From contig CBDFIN010000012.1 of assembly GCA_965248135.1 (NCBI GenBank), positions 1,240,001-1,304,000 of the forward strand: 64,000 nucleotides of DNA. The letters are read 5' to 3'. The notes below the pieces were generated by a model. It was not told the DNA's origin, did not search any database, and saw only the letters and a program-made list of their open reading frames with translations. A program made the translations under genes and the position numbers. The DNA comes from SZUA-100 sp965248135 (GTDB lineage: Bacteria; Pseudomonadota; Alphaproteobacteria; Rhizobiales; Rhizobiaceae). Every line of letters begins with the position of its first letter. The stretch's first letter is position 1. This document shows, piece after piece, positions 8,680-17,663 of this stretch.

Positions 8680-9453
8680 ATGTTGAAAACCCGTATCATT
8701 CCCTGTCTCGACGTCAAAAACGGCCGGGTGGTTAAGGGGGTCAATTTTGTCGATCTTATCGATGCCGGCGATCCGGTGGAAGCAGCGATTGCCTATGATG
8801 CGGCCGGTGCCGATGAGCTTTGTTTTCTTGATATAACCGCCTCCAGCGACGGGCGCGAGGCGACCTTCGACATCATTGAACGTACAGCAGAACATTGTTT
8901 CATGCCATTGACCGTAGGCGGCGGGGTGCGACAACTTTCAGACATCAGACGCCTGCTGTTGGCCGGTACCGACAAGGTATCAATCAACACCACGGCCGTG
9001 GACAACCCTGATTTTGTCGCCGAAGCTGCCGACAAGTTCGGTAGTCAGTGTATCGTTGTCTCTATCGATGCCAAGAAGGTATCTACCGGTGACGAGCCTG
9101 ACAGATGGGAGATATTTACCCATGGCGGGCGCACCGAGACCGGCATTGATGCGGTAAAATTTGCCCGGTTAATGGTAAAAAAGGGCGCCGGTGAAATTCT
9201 GCTCACATCGATGGACCGCGACGGCACCAGGGACGGTTACAATCTGCCGCTGACCCGGGCAATCAGCGATGCCGTGCGCGTGCCGGTTATAGCCTCCGGC
9301 GGGGTCGGCACACTGGATCATTTGGTTGATGGTGTAAAAGAAGGTCACGCAAGCGCCGTATTGGCCGCCTCGATTTTCCACTTCGGCACCTATTCGATCA
9401 AAGAGGCAAAACAACACATGGCCGATGCGGGCATCCCCATGCGACTGGATTAG
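8680..9453 (+). CDS. hisF: Imidazole glycerol phosphate synthase, cyclase subunit
   Basis: A 257-residue HisF barrel. IIPCLDVKNGRVVKGVNF carries the first catalytic Asp; SMDRDGTRDGYNL carries the second. Phosphate loops are VGGGVR and IASGGVG. It pairs with HisH to make imidazole glycerol phosphate and AICAR. GGAGGTTGAAGA directly before the ATG is a clear ribosome binding site. It lies 3 bp after hisA. Confidence 0.97.
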   Translation: MLKTRIIPCLDVKNGRVVKGVNFVDLIDAGDPVEAAIAYDAAGADELCFLDITASSDGREATFDIIERTAEHCFMPLTVGGGVRQLSDIRRLLLAGTDKVSINTTAVDNPDFVAEAADKFGSQCIVVSIDAKKVSTGDEPDRWEIFTHGGRTETGIDAVKFARLMVKKGAGEILLTSMDRDGTRDGYNLPLTRAISDAVRVPVIASGGVGTLDHLVDGVKEGHASAVLAASIFHFGTYSIKEAKQHMADAGIPMRLD

Positions 9454-9478
9454 GCGCTGCGCGCCCTGGGAATACGAT

Positions 9479-9805
9479 ATGACTGGCTTCACGCTTTTTG
9501 ATCTCGAACGGATAATTGCCCAAAGGGCTGGTGAAAGCCCCGATGTTTCCTATACCGCAAAGCTCTACTCCAAGGGTATTGCCAAGGCAGCGGAGAAATT
9601 GGGCGAAGAGGCGGTTGAAACGATCATTGCCGCGGTTTCGCTAGGGTCGGATGAGTTAACCGATGAAGCGGCCGATCTTTTGTATCATTTGCTGGTCGTG
9701 TTGCGGCTTGGCAAAGTTGAACTTGGTGATGTTTTGCATGAACTTGAACAGCGAACACGCCAGTCGGGCCTCGAGGAAAAGGCCGCCCGTAGGGACCACC
9801 GGTAG
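9479..9805 (+). CDS. hisE: Phosphoribosyl-ATP pyrophosphatase
   Basis: A 108-residue MazG-fold enzyme for the second step of histidine synthesis. The core helix KLGEEAVETIIAA and DELTDEAADLLYHLLVVL hold the conserved Glu/Asp metal ligands. The ATG at 9479 (MTGFTLFDLERII) matches the family start. An in-frame extension to 9425 overlaps hisF and has no family similarity. It is separate from HisI, as usual in alphaproteobacteria. Confidence 0.95.
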   Translation: MTGFTLFDLERIIAQRAGESPDVSYTAKLYSKGIAKAAEKLGEEAVETIIAAVSLGSDELTDEAADLLYHLLVVLRLGKVELGDVLHELEQRTRQSGLEEKAARRDHR

Positions 9806-9838
9806 AACCGGTTTTCAATTAGCCACACAGGTGCAGTG

Positions 9839-10825
9839 ATGGAACTTAAGCCCGACTATCAAAACGGCCGAGAATCAGACGAAGATCCCGATAATCTGTC
9901 GCCTTATCGCAACTATTCTGCCGAAGAATGGTGTGAATTTCGGGCCGACACGCCGCTGACCCTGACTGAAAATGAAGTTCAGCGTCTTCGTTCCATGAAC
10001 GATCCGATTTCGCTCGATGAAGTACGGATGATTTATCTTTCCCTGTCGCGGCTTTTGGCCTCGCACGTGGAATCGGCCCAAAACCTGTTTCACCAACGCC
10101 GCAAGTTTCTCAACATCCGGTCGGAAAAGACGCCGTTCGTTATCGGTATTGCCGGTTCGGTGGCGGTTGGAAAATCGACAACCGCCCGAATTTTGAAGGA
10201 GCTGATGTCCCGCTGGCCGGCCAGTCCCAAGGTCGATCTTATTACTACAGACGGTTTTTTATACCCAAATGCGATGTTGGAGGCTGAGGGCCTGATGCAG
10301 CGAAAGGGCTTTCCGGAGAGTTTTGACCGTCGAGCGGTACTGAAATTTCTATCCGACATCAAGGCCGGCAAAAGACCAGTCAGGGCGCCGATCTACTCTC
10401 ACTTTAAGTATGACGTGATGCCGGACGAATTTGTCACGGTGGATCGTCCTGATATTCTTATCTTCGAGGGGCTTAATGTGCTGCAGGTCAACGATCTGCC
10501 CCGGGGTGGTGATTCGGTGCCCTTTGTCTCCGATTTCTTTGACTTTTCCATCTATATCGATGCCGGCGAGGAGCTGATCCGCCATTGGTATGTCGAGCGT
10601 TTCATGCGATTGCGAGAGACAGCCTTTGCCGACCCGAACTCATATTTCCATCGCTACTCGAAAATAGGCGGTGATAAGGCGCTGAAAAAAGCAACCGAGT
10701 TGTGGGAGGAAATCAATCTTCTCAATCTGCACGAAAACATTCTGCCGACCAGACCACGCGCGGATCTTATTCTGCACAAGGATGCCGATCACAAGGTCGA
10801 CCAGGTCACCTTGAGAAAACTGTAA
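9839..10825 (+). CDS. coaA: Type I pantothenate kinase
   Basis: A 328-residue kinase for the first step of CoA synthesis. The P-loop is GIAGSVAVGKSTTAR (about residue 102). Family blocks are LITTDGFLYPN, KGFPESFD and PIYSHFKYDV, then DILIFEGLNVLQ and YVERFMRLRETAF. A GTG three bases upstream is also possible. It follows hisE by 33 bp, so it may be co-transcribed with his. It ends about 13 bp before dispersed repeat copy 2. Confidence 0.96.
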   Translation: MELKPDYQNGRESDEDPDNLSPYRNYSAEEWCEFRADTPLTLTENEVQRLRSMNDPISLDEVRMIYLSLSRLLASHVESAQNLFHQRRKFLNIRSEKTPFVIGIAGSVAVGKSTTARILKELMSRWPASPKVDLITTDGFLYPNAMLEAEGLMQRKGFPESFDRRAVLKFLSDIKAGKRPVRAPIYSHFKYDVMPDEFVTVDRPDILIFEGLNVLQVNDLPRGGDSVPFVSDFFDFSIYIDAGEELIRHWYVERFMRLRETAFADPNSYFHRYSKIGGDKALKKATELWEEINLLNLHENILPTRPRADLILHKDADHKVDQVTLRKL

Positions 10826-10837
10826 CTTGACGGCTCA

Positions 10838-10991
10838 TACAGCATGATAATTTTAAAATGATCATGGCTCATCAGGAGCGCATAGCGACCGGCGCTGATG
10901 CGAGGCTCCCGCGGAGGCCGGGGCGCAGCCCGCATTAGCCGTGAGCGAAGAGACTACAGACTGAATCCAATTGAAGGTGTCCTTCTATAGC
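10838..10991 (+). repeat. Dispersed repeat family, copy 2
   Basis: A full-length copy. The left arm TACAGCATGAT is followed by an imperfect inverted repeat around TTTTAAAA, then ATCATGGCTCATCAGGAGCG, GTGAGCGAAGAG and AAGGTGTCC, ending in CTATAGC. A 24-codon frame runs 10864-10938 and ends in TAG. With copy 4 it carries six extra bases before GTGAGCG. It fills the gap between the convergent ends of coaA and the HPr gene. Confidence 0.85.
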
Positions 10992-11022
10992 GCTCAAAAC
11001 CGCCAGCAATGTGAATGAAAAA

Positions 11023-11316
11023 TCAATTGGCTTCGCCAAATTTGCCATTTACCAGTTTTTCAAGAGCATCGAGCGCTTCGACAGCCTCAGGCCCGCGGGC
11101 GGTGACATCAATGTGACAACCGGGCGAAGCTGCCAGCATCATCAGCCCCATGATCGACGTTCCGCAAACCGAAGTGTCATCCCTGGAAACCTCGATCTCG
11201 ACGTCAAATCCATTGGCGCAAGTGACAAATTTGGCCGAGGCACGAGCGTGCAAACCACGCTGATTTAAGATGCAGAGCCGGCGGCTCAATGCCGGTTTAA
11301 CGATTACCCCGGTCAC
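11023..11316 (-). CDS. HPr family phosphocarrier protein
   Basis: A 97-residue HPr. NQRGLHARASAKFV contains the phosphorylatable His (GLHARAS). GTSIMGLMMLAASPG contains the regulatory Ser region used by HPr kinase. No sugar-specific EIIB/EIIC gene lies nearby, so this is the regulatory phosphotransferase type found in alphaproteobacteria rather than a sugar importer. Its start overlaps the EIIA stop by 4 bp. HprK and ChvG/ChvI are upstream in the same unit. Confidence 0.95.
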   Translation of the reverse strand: MTGVIVKPALSRRLCILNQRGLHARASAKFVTCANGFDVEIEVSRDDTSVCGTSIMGLMMLAASPGCHIDVTARGPEAVEALDALEKLVNGKFGEAN

Positions 11317-11714
11317 TTGCTCGACAATACCTGGCTTGCAACATTGATATATTTGCGGCCCGATTCCTGCGCCTCATGCAGGGCATTTTGCATATCATCA
11401 TCGTTACGGACACTTGCCAGTTTGATCAACATTGGCAGGTTAACACCGGCAACTACCTCGATCGAGCCCGTGTCCATCACCGAAATAGCCAAATTGGACG
11501 GGGTGCCGCCAAACATATCGGTAAGAAGGATGACACCAGAACCGCTATTGACTGCGGATATGGACTTGAGAATTTCCAACCGCCGTTGCTCCATATCGTC
11601 GTCGGGACCGATAGATATCGTTTCCATTTGAACCTGTGGCCCGACCACATGTTCAAGCGCCTGGCGAAATTCGTGTGCCAGCCCACCATGGGTAACCAGT
11701 ACAAGTCCGATCAT
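11313..11714 (-). CDS. PTS EIIA component, mannose/fructose family
   Basis: A 133-residue EIIA-Man domain alone. The active-site His is in LVLVTHGGLAHEF (about residue 9), and the second block is LLTDMFGGTPSN. In alphaproteobacteria such single-domain proteins take phosphate from HPr and act as regulators. It sits between hprK (94 bp upstream) and the HPr gene, which it overlaps. Downstream targets cannot be read from the sequence. Confidence 0.95.
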   Translation of the reverse strand: MIGLVLVTHGGLAHEFRQALEHVVGPQVQMETISIGPDDDMEQRRLEILKSISAVNSGSGVILLTDMFGGTPSNLAISVMDTGSIEVVAGVNLPMLIKLASVRNDDDMQNALHEAQESGRKYINVASQVLSSK

Positions 11715-11808
11715 GAATACCTGTTCCCGCTGTTGTGGTTGCTATTTGTAACTGTCATCTTGGCAGGACTTAAAACGAGCGCAAGAATTTTCTGCAGTAA
11801 TGCGGCGT

Positions 11809-12291
11809 TCACTCAGCAATTGAACCAAGTGACTGCGCCATTTGACCAAGCCGCATTATAACCAGATTGGACGCTTCGTGCGGGTTTTTAGCCGGGACAT
11901 GAATGTGCCGCATGGTCACATCCTCGATTTCAATTGTTTCATCCTCCGGCATGCGCTCAAGCCGTTCGGGATCAACAATGTCGACCACAAGGTGAATAAC
12001 CGCCGATGGAACCGAGGGATGAGGAACAAGCCCCAACCCCCTGATTTCAGCAAGACCGGCTATCGGGCCGGGCCGGTGCACAACGAGACGGCCATGAACC
12101 TTGCTTAAAAAGACCTGATCATCAGCAACCAGCCTGGCAAAACGGGACAGCCGGTTTGTTTCCTCAACCAATTGCAGGGCAAGTGCCGTCTTGCCGGTGC
12201 CGGAGCGTCCTCGAATTAGCACGCCCGTGGCGCCAATAACCACAGCGCAGGCGTGCAAGTTATGCGATTTTCCGGACTTTCCTTGAACCAC
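11809..12291 (-). CDS. hprK: HPr kinase/phosphorylase, catalytic domain only
   Basis: A 160-residue protein corresponding to the C-terminal kinase domain of HprK. The P-loop is IRGRSGTGKTALAL. LVADDQVFLS supplies the acidic site, and GLAEIRGLGLV is the HprK signature region. The N-terminal domain of Gram-positive HprK is absent, which is normal for alphaproteobacteria and not a truncation here. It should phosphorylate HPr on Ser. It lies 2 bp from chvG, pointing to a shared transcript. Confidence 0.94.
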   Translation of the reverse strand: MVQGKSGKSHNLHACAVVIGATGVLIRGRSGTGKTALALQLVEETNRLSRFARLVADDQVFLSKVHGRLVVHRPGPIAGLAEIRGLGLVPHPSVPSAVIHLVVDIVDPERLERMPEDETIEIEDVTMRHIHVPAKNPHEASNLVIMRLGQMAQSLGSIAE

Positions 12292-12293
12292 CT

Positions 12294-14108
12294 TCAGCGC
12301 TCCAGATCAGGAAGCCTGATGATAAATCGGGCGCCGTTGGAACCGTCCGGTCGCATCAGGTTTTCGGCACTGATAGTGCCGCCATGGGCCTCGACGATCT
12401 GTCTTGAGATCGAAAGGCCGAGCCCCGAATGCTGGCCAAAGGATTCCATCTCAGGCCTATCAGTATAGAACCGGTCAAAAATATGTTCAACCTGCCCTGC
12501 CCTGATGCCGGGCCCATTATCTTCCACCACCAGATAAATCCAGCGCTCATCGCGGTGCAGCAGTACAACTATTCTACCGCCAACCGCCGGGACGAATGAG
12601 CGCGCATTGTCGATAAGATTATTGATCACCTGTACCAGCCGGCTTTCCATGCCCGAGACCAAAAACCGGTTGTCGGCGGATGGATCAAAAATGCTATTGG
12701 CCGGAATATGAAATTCCAATTCAGGTTCGTTTTTGTCGCTTCCCTGTTTAACGCTCTGGTGAATTTGCCTGATGTTTTCCAGCAGCGCGGCAAGATCAAC
12801 TTCTTCGCCATACTCCCGCGCCAGTTCGGCATCCAGCCGTGAGGCATTGGAGATATCGGTAATTAGCCTGTCGAGCCGCAGTACATCGTGCTGAATGACA
12901 TCGAGAAGACGGAGGCGTTGGGATTCTGAATTGATGCGCGGCAAGGTTTCTACGGCACTGCGCAAAGAAGTCAGGGGGTTCTTCAATTCATGGCTGACAT
13001 CGGCGGCAAAACTCTCAATTGCCTCAATACGCAAATAGAGCGAAGAAGTCATGTCTCTGAGAGCAACCGAAAGGTTGCCGATCTCATCGTGCCGGTCAGA
13101 AAAGTCGGGAATTTCCTGGCGTGTCTTGCCTTTGACGCGTACTCGCTTTGCCGCCGCCGAAAGCCGTCGCAGCGGTTGTGCAATGGTGCTGGCCAGCATG
13201 ATCGACAAAAATACCGTAACAAGGGCCGCCACCATGCCTACCCGAACAATTGCCTGCCGTTCGGCCCGAACGATCTTGTCAATTTCACCGCCCTTGGTCG
13301 ACAGCAGCAAAACCCCCAACACTGCACGAAACCGCTGCACAGGCACCGCGACCGAGACCACAAGTCTGCCGGTATCTTCGACCTGAACGGTGCTTGCAGG
13401 AACACCGGTGAGCGCCTGTACCACTTCTGGATATTCAGTGCCGTTGGCACCGGGGATTTCGCGGTACTGTGGCAGATCGCTGCGCAGCAGCCAGCCATTG
13501 ACGAAATCATCAATCCGGTCGATGAACCCCTTTTCGCTCGAAGCCATCGGCGGCAGGTCATAGCGTAATATCTGTCCGCGCGAATAAAGATGACGCGAAT
13601 CAAGAATGATTAAACCATCACGATCATAGATGCGCGCCCGCGTGCGAGTTGGTGAGATAAGTTGCCGCAGCACCGGCGCAACCTGCTCGGGATCAATCGG
13701 AAAATCAAGGTTGTCCAGATTATCATTGCCCGGTAACAGACTGTCGCCGGCCTGCAATTCGAGCAATTTATCTGGATCGATGGCAATTGCGTCGGTCTCT
13801 ATCGTCGCTGAAGCGGCGATGGCACCGGCAATGATCTGGCCCTGGATCAGCAGGCTTTCGACCCGTGCATCGGTGAGCCCGGCCCGAAACTGGTTGAGAT
13901 AGAGGATGCCCGATAGCAGGATCACCAGGGCCGCCAGATTAAGAAATATAATCCTGCGCGTGATACTGGAATAAATATGCAGACGGAAAAATCGGACGAT
14001 CTTGCGAACCGGCGTGGTTATCCACCTGAGCCGCACGGGACGCTCAACTGCCGGTTTTTCCACCGGCAATTCGTCAGCTGGCATGTGGTGTTCGGCCTCG
14101 ACAGTCAT
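12294..14108 (-). CDS. chvG: Sensor histidine kinase ChvG (ExoS-like)
   Basis: A 604-residue membrane kinase. One TM helix lies near residues 48-70; a periplasmic domain follows to about residue 275; a second TM is at 278-300; then HAMP (TIAQPLRRLSAAAKRVRVKG). The phospho-His box is SFAADVSHELKNPLTSLRSA. The ATP site includes INNLIDNARSF, VEDNGPGI and SGLGLSISRQIVEAHGG. In rhizobia ChvG/ExoS senses acid or envelope stress and signals through ChvI. It ends 2 bp before hprK and lies 183 bp downstream of chvI. Confidence 0.95.
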   Translation of the reverse strand: MTVEAEHHMPADELPVEKPAVERPVRLRWITTPVRKIVRFFRLHIYSSITRRIIFLNLAALVILLSGILYLNQFRAGLTDARVESLLIQGQIIAGAIAASATIETDAIAIDPDKLLELQAGDSLLPGNDNLDNLDFPIDPEQVAPVLRQLISPTRTRARIYDRDGLIILDSRHLYSRGQILRYDLPPMASSEKGFIDRIDDFVNGWLLRSDLPQYREIPGANGTEYPEVVQALTGVPASTVQVEDTGRLVVSVAVPVQRFRAVLGVLLLSTKGGEIDKIVRAERQAIVRVGMVAALVTVFLSIMLASTIAQPLRRLSAAAKRVRVKGKTRQEIPDFSDRHDEIGNLSVALRDMTSSLYLRIEAIESFAADVSHELKNPLTSLRSAVETLPRINSESQRLRLLDVIQHDVLRLDRLITDISNASRLDAELAREYGEEVDLAALLENIRQIHQSVKQGSDKNEPELEFHIPANSIFDPSADNRFLVSGMESRLVQVINNLIDNARSFVPAVGGRIVVLLHRDERWIYLVVEDNGPGIRAGQVEHIFDRFYTDRPEMESFGQHSGLGLSISRQIVEAHGGTISAENLMRPDGSNGARFIIRLPDLER

Positions 14109-14291
14109 GGAATTCCAAATACACGGATTGTGACGCGTCTTTGCCCATACTAACTAAAACCGCCGAAAAGTGCGAATTTTCTCAAATCCACCGACAGCCT
14201 TCCACTGTCTAAAAAGTCAGGCGCTCTCACTCGTGGGCGACTATCACACGGTCAGTCGGTTCGATCCGGTGCTTGAAGCCGATTTGCCGTC

Positions 14292-14996
14292 TCAAGCTTC
14301 CTTGAAACGGTAGCCCACGCCATAAAGCGTTTCGATCATGTCAAAACTTGAATCAACGGCCTTGAACTTCTTTCTCAACCGCTTGATATGACTATCGATG
14401 GTACGATCATCGACATAGACTTGATCATCATAGGCCGCATCCATCAGTGAATCGCGGCTTTTTACCACACCAGGGCGCTGTGCCAGCGAGTAGAGAATAA
14501 GAAATTCGGTAACCGTCAGTGTCACCGGCAAGTCGTTCCATGCGCAGGTATGCCGTTCCTGGTCCATGGACAGCAATCCCCGCTCCAGCGATTTGGATGA
14601 GCCGCTCTTCATTTTGACGCCATTGTCATTGCGCGCCGAGATTCGCCTGATTACCGCCCGCACCCTTTCAACCAGCAATCGCTGGGAAAACGGTTTCTTG
14701 ATGAAGTCATCTGCCCCCATTTTGAGACCGAACAGCTCGTCGATTTCCTCATCTTTCGAGGTCAGGAATATCACCGGTAAATCAGATTTCTGCCGCAGCC
14801 GGCGCAACAGCTCCATACCGTCCATACGCGGCATTTTGATATCAAAGATTGCAAGGTCGGGTATCCGTGTGGTCAGCCCATCGAGCGCAGAGGCGCCATC
14901 GGTATAGGTGTCCACTTTAAAGCCCTCTGACTCAAGGGCGATGGAAACGGATGTCAAAATGTTTCGGTCATCATCGACAAGAGCTATGGTTGTCAT
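14292..14996 (-). CDS. chvI: Response regulator ChvI
   Basis: A 234-residue OmpR-type regulator. The receiver begins MTTIALVDDDRNIL (acidic pocket DDD), with the phospho-Asp in DLAIFDIKMPRMDG and the conserved Lys in FIKKPFSQ. The DNA-binding winged helix ends DDRTIDSHIKRLRKKF and ETLYGVGYRFKE. The ATG at 14996 has a GGGGGA purine run upstream; the frame extending to 15158 is not receiver-like. ChvI is an essential or near-essential envelope regulator in several rhizobia and is known to affect pckA in Agrobacterium. Confidence 0.95.
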   Translation of the reverse strand: MTTIALVDDDRNILTSVSIALESEGFKVDTYTDGASALDGLTTRIPDLAIFDIKMPRMDGMELLRRLRQKSDLPVIFLTSKDEEIDELFGLKMGADDFIKKPFSQRLLVERVRAVIRRISARNDNGVKMKSGSSKSLERGLLSMDQERHTCAWNDLPVTLTVTEFLILYSLAQRPGVVKSRDSLMDAAYDDQVYVDDRTIDSHIKRLRKKFKAVDSSFDMIETLYGVGYRFKEA

Positions 14997-15144
14997 ACAG
15001 TTCCCCCGGGGCTTGGGCCACGCGCAGATCCAAATCAGTTTATAGATCAGCTTGGCGTCTTTGGCGACAAAATTGCGTGTAAATTGTGGCATTAGTGATA
15101 TGAGAGATAATTCACCGACGGCAGGTTTTTGGAGAATCCGGACC

Positions 15145-15621
15145 ATGGCGGGCAGCACAAATCAATCGATAGTGACCGGATTGTGGCGCAATGCGCGTGT
15201 TGCTTACCTGGGCACAATCGATGATGGCGGGGTGCCGCATGTTTCGCTCACTACCCTTGCGCCGGTCGAAAAAGGTGCCGCTTTTATGTTATTATCCGAT
15301 CTTGCCCGACACAGCAGAAATCTCAGAATTGATCCGCGCTGTTCGCTGCTGGTGACCGCTGACAAATTTGCTCAAGGTGATGTGCTGGCCCAGCTACGGG
15401 TAACCGCACATGGCATAATCAAACATCGAGGCGATAATTTGCACCGACAAGATCGCCGCCTGTTTGTCGATCACCATTCTTCTTCGTCCGACTATATCGA
15501 TTTTGCTGATTTTAAGATATATTGTTTCCAACCGACCGTGTATTATCTGGTTGGCGGATTCGGTCGCATTGACACTATCAAAGCCGATGATATCGACTGG
15601 CCAAGTAATGACGATCATTGA
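15145..15621 (+). CDS. Pyridoxamine 5'-phosphate oxidase-like FMN-binding protein
   Basis: A 158-residue split-barrel flavin-binding protein. ARVAYLGTIDDGGVPHVSL is the typical first strand pair, followed by LLSDLARHSRNLRIDPRCSL and a closing FQPTVYYLVGGFGRI. The family includes HugZ-type heme-utilisation proteins and PNPOx-like oxidoreductases; the true substrate is unknown. The ATG at 15145 has GGAG ten bases upstream. It is divergent from chvI, with about 150 bp between. Confidence 0.8.
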   Translation: MAGSTNQSIVTGLWRNARVAYLGTIDDGGVPHVSLTTLAPVEKGAAFMLLSDLARHSRNLRIDPRCSLLVTADKFAQGDVLAQLRVTAHGIIKHRGDNLHRQDRRLFVDHHSSSSDYIDFADFKIYCFQPTVYYLVGGFGRIDTIKADDIDWPSNDDH

Positions 15622-15681
15622 TTGTTTTACTTTAGTTGACTGGTTTGTTCATTGCCTGTTTGATCCACCAGGACAAAAATA

Positions 15682-15736
15682 TTAATCGATTTAGGTTGTA
15701 TAAGTGCTTCACACTATAGAATTTTAATCGATTAAA
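15682..15736. promoter_or_regulatory. Pair of CG-centred palindromes upstream of pckA (operator candidates)
   Basis: TTAATCGATTTA at 15682-15693 and the perfect palindrome TTTAATCGATTAAA at 15723-15736 share the same core. Their centres are 42 bp apart, about four helical turns, so a dimeric or tetrameric regulator could bind both on one face. A central CG is usual for LacI-family operators. PckR, a LacI-family regulator, is known to control pckA in Sinorhizobium; that this is its site is inference. The surrounding 15622-15874 stretch is AT-rich and holds no gene. Confidence 0.5.
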
Positions 15737-15874
15737 TATTTGATTTTAAACGGAAATTGTAATTTGATGCTTGTAATTGATCGCACTGGCGCATAGGTAT
15801 CGGCGCTATTGTGGAGTAGTCTGGGTAATTGCCGGATTACGGTCTAGTTGAAACCATGCGGAAGGTTGACGACC

Positions 15875-17482
15875 ATGAAACAGACAGGCTCGTGGAACAA
15901 GGCATTTGGCACCACTGAATCCGGCATGGGGGGGCTGGCTTGTGTCCACTGGAACGACGACGCCGATGCGCTATACCGACAGGCCCTTTCGCGCGGCGAG
16001 GGAAGGGCGACCGACCAGGGTGCACTGGCGGTAACCACAGGTCAGCACACCGGACGCTCGGCCACCGACAAATTTATTGTTTGCGATGCAAATACCAAGG
16101 ATGCGATTTGGTGGGATAACAACGCGTCCATCACGTCTGCCCAGTTTGAAACGTTATATCAGGATTTTCGCAACCACTCATCCGGTCAGGAGATGTTCGT
16201 TCAGGATCTACATGGTGGTGCCGACCCTGACTTTCGCATCAATGTGCGGGTATTCACCGAATTTGCCTGGCATGCGCTGTTTATCCGCCATCTGCTTCGG
16301 CGTCCTGAAATCGCTGAACTGGCGGATTTTGTGCCTGAGCTGACGATCATCAATCTGCCAAGTTTCAAGGCTGATCCGGCGCGCCATGGGTGCCGCAGCG
16401 AGACCGTTATCGCGGTTGATTTCAGTCGCAACATTGTCTTGATAGGCAATACCGAATACGCCGGTGAAATCAAGAAATCCGTATTCAGCGCACTGAACTA
16501 CTTCCTGCCTGAAAAAGGTGTAATGCCGATGCACTGTTCTGCCAATGCAGGTGACAGTGCCGCCTTGTTTTTCGGCCTTTCAGGCACCGGCAAGACCACA
16601 CTTTCTTCCGATGCCAGCCGTACTCTGATTGGTGATGATGAACATGGCTGGTCGGATAACGGGATTTTCAATTTCGAAGGCGGCTGCTACGCCAAGACCA
16701 TTAGGCTTTCAGCCGAAGCCGAACCGGAAATTTTTGCCGCCACGCAACAACCGGGCGCGGTGCTGGAAAATGTCGTGCTCAACCCGGCAACCAGCCGGCC
16801 CGATTTTGATGATGACACGCTGACCGAGAATGGCCGGGTTGCCTATCCGATACATTTTATTCCGAATGCCTCGGTTACGGGCCAAGCGGATAATCCAAAA
16901 AACGTCATCATGCTGACCGCCGACGCTTCAGGCGTTTTACCGCCGATTTCACGATTGACCCCGGCGCAGGCCATGTACCACTTCCTTTCCGGTTATACCG
17001 CCAAGGTTGCAGGCACAGAAAAAGGGGTTGTTGGCACCCAGGCGACTTTCTCCACCTGTTTTGGCGCCCCGTTTATGCCCCGCCATCCCTCGGTCTATGG
17101 CAATCTACTAAAGCAGAAAATCGCCAAGCATGGTGCAACCTGCTGGTTGGTTAATACCGGCTGGACCGGAGGCGCCTACGGCACCGGATCCCGCATGCCA
17201 ATCAAGGCAACGCGCGCCTTGCTCAATGCGGCACTTGATGGCAGCCTTAACGCTGCTCAAATGCGCATTGATCCGAATTTTGGTTTTGAAGTGCCGCTTT
17301 GTGTTCCAGGCGTCAATGGCGACCTGCTCGATCCGAAAAAAACGTGGGCGGACCGGGAGGCTTACGATAAGGAGGCCCGGTTGCTGGTAGAAAAATTCAT
17401 CGAGAACTTTGAAAAATTCGAAACCCACGTCGATGGATCGGTGCTTTCGGCCGCGCCACAAGTTCAAAATGCGGCGGAATAA
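15875..17482 (+). CDS. pckA: Phosphoenolpyruvate carboxykinase (ATP)
   Basis: A 535-residue ATP-dependent enzyme converting oxaloacetate to PEP for gluconeogenesis. The kinase-1a P-loop is FFGLSGTGKTTLS (about residue 235). The Mg/substrate block is LIGDDEHGWSDNGIFNFEGG. HTGRSATDKF is the PCK-specific N-terminal motif, and GGAYGTGSRMPI binds adenine. The ATG at 15875 has GGAAGG nine bases upstream; a TTG at 15848 is less likely. It is transcribed away from chvI, and its stop is immediately followed by dispersed repeat copy 3. Confidence 0.97.
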   Translation: MKQTGSWNKAFGTTESGMGGLACVHWNDDADALYRQALSRGEGRATDQGALAVTTGQHTGRSATDKFIVCDANTKDAIWWDNNASITSAQFETLYQDFRNHSSGQEMFVQDLHGGADPDFRINVRVFTEFAWHALFIRHLLRRPEIAELADFVPELTIINLPSFKADPARHGCRSETVIAVDFSRNIVLIGNTEYAGEIKKSVFSALNYFLPEKGVMPMHCSANAGDSAALFFGLSGTGKTTLSSDASRTLIGDDEHGWSDNGIFNFEGGCYAKTIRLSAEAEPEIFAATQQPGAVLENVVLNPATSRPDFDDDTLTENGRVAYPIHFIPNASVTGQADNPKNVIMLTADASGVLPPISRLTPAQAMYHFLSGYTAKVAGTEKGVVGTQATFSTCFGAPFMPRHPSVYGNLLKQKIAKHGATCWLVNTGWTGGAYGTGSRMPIKATRALLNAALDGSLNAAQMRIDPNFGFEVPLCVPGVNGDLLDPKKTWADREAYDKEARLLVEKFIENFEKFETHVDGSVLSAAPQVQNAAE

Positions 17483-17628
17483 TATGGCATGATTACTTTA
17501 AATTGATCATGGCTCATCAGGAGCGCACAGCGACCGACGCCATTGCGCCGCCCCGGCGGAGGCCAGGGCAACGCCCGCCGTGAGCGAAGAGAGTACTGAT
17601 CGAATAATTTTGAAGGTGTCCAGCTATA
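17483..17628 (+). repeat. Dispersed repeat family, copy 3
   Basis: This copy begins right after the pckA stop with TATGGCATGATT, continues with TTGATCATGGCTCATCAGG, GTGAGCGAAGAG and AAGGTGTCC, and ends in GCTATA. It carries a 24-codon open frame at 17509-17583. It matches copy 1 in lacking the 6-bp insert. It lies between convergent pckA and the penicillin-binding protein gene. No T-run follows it, so it is not an obvious intrinsic terminator. Confidence 0.85.
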
Positions 17629-17663
17629 CCAGCTGCGTTTGAATCTAACCTGTCGACCGGGAA

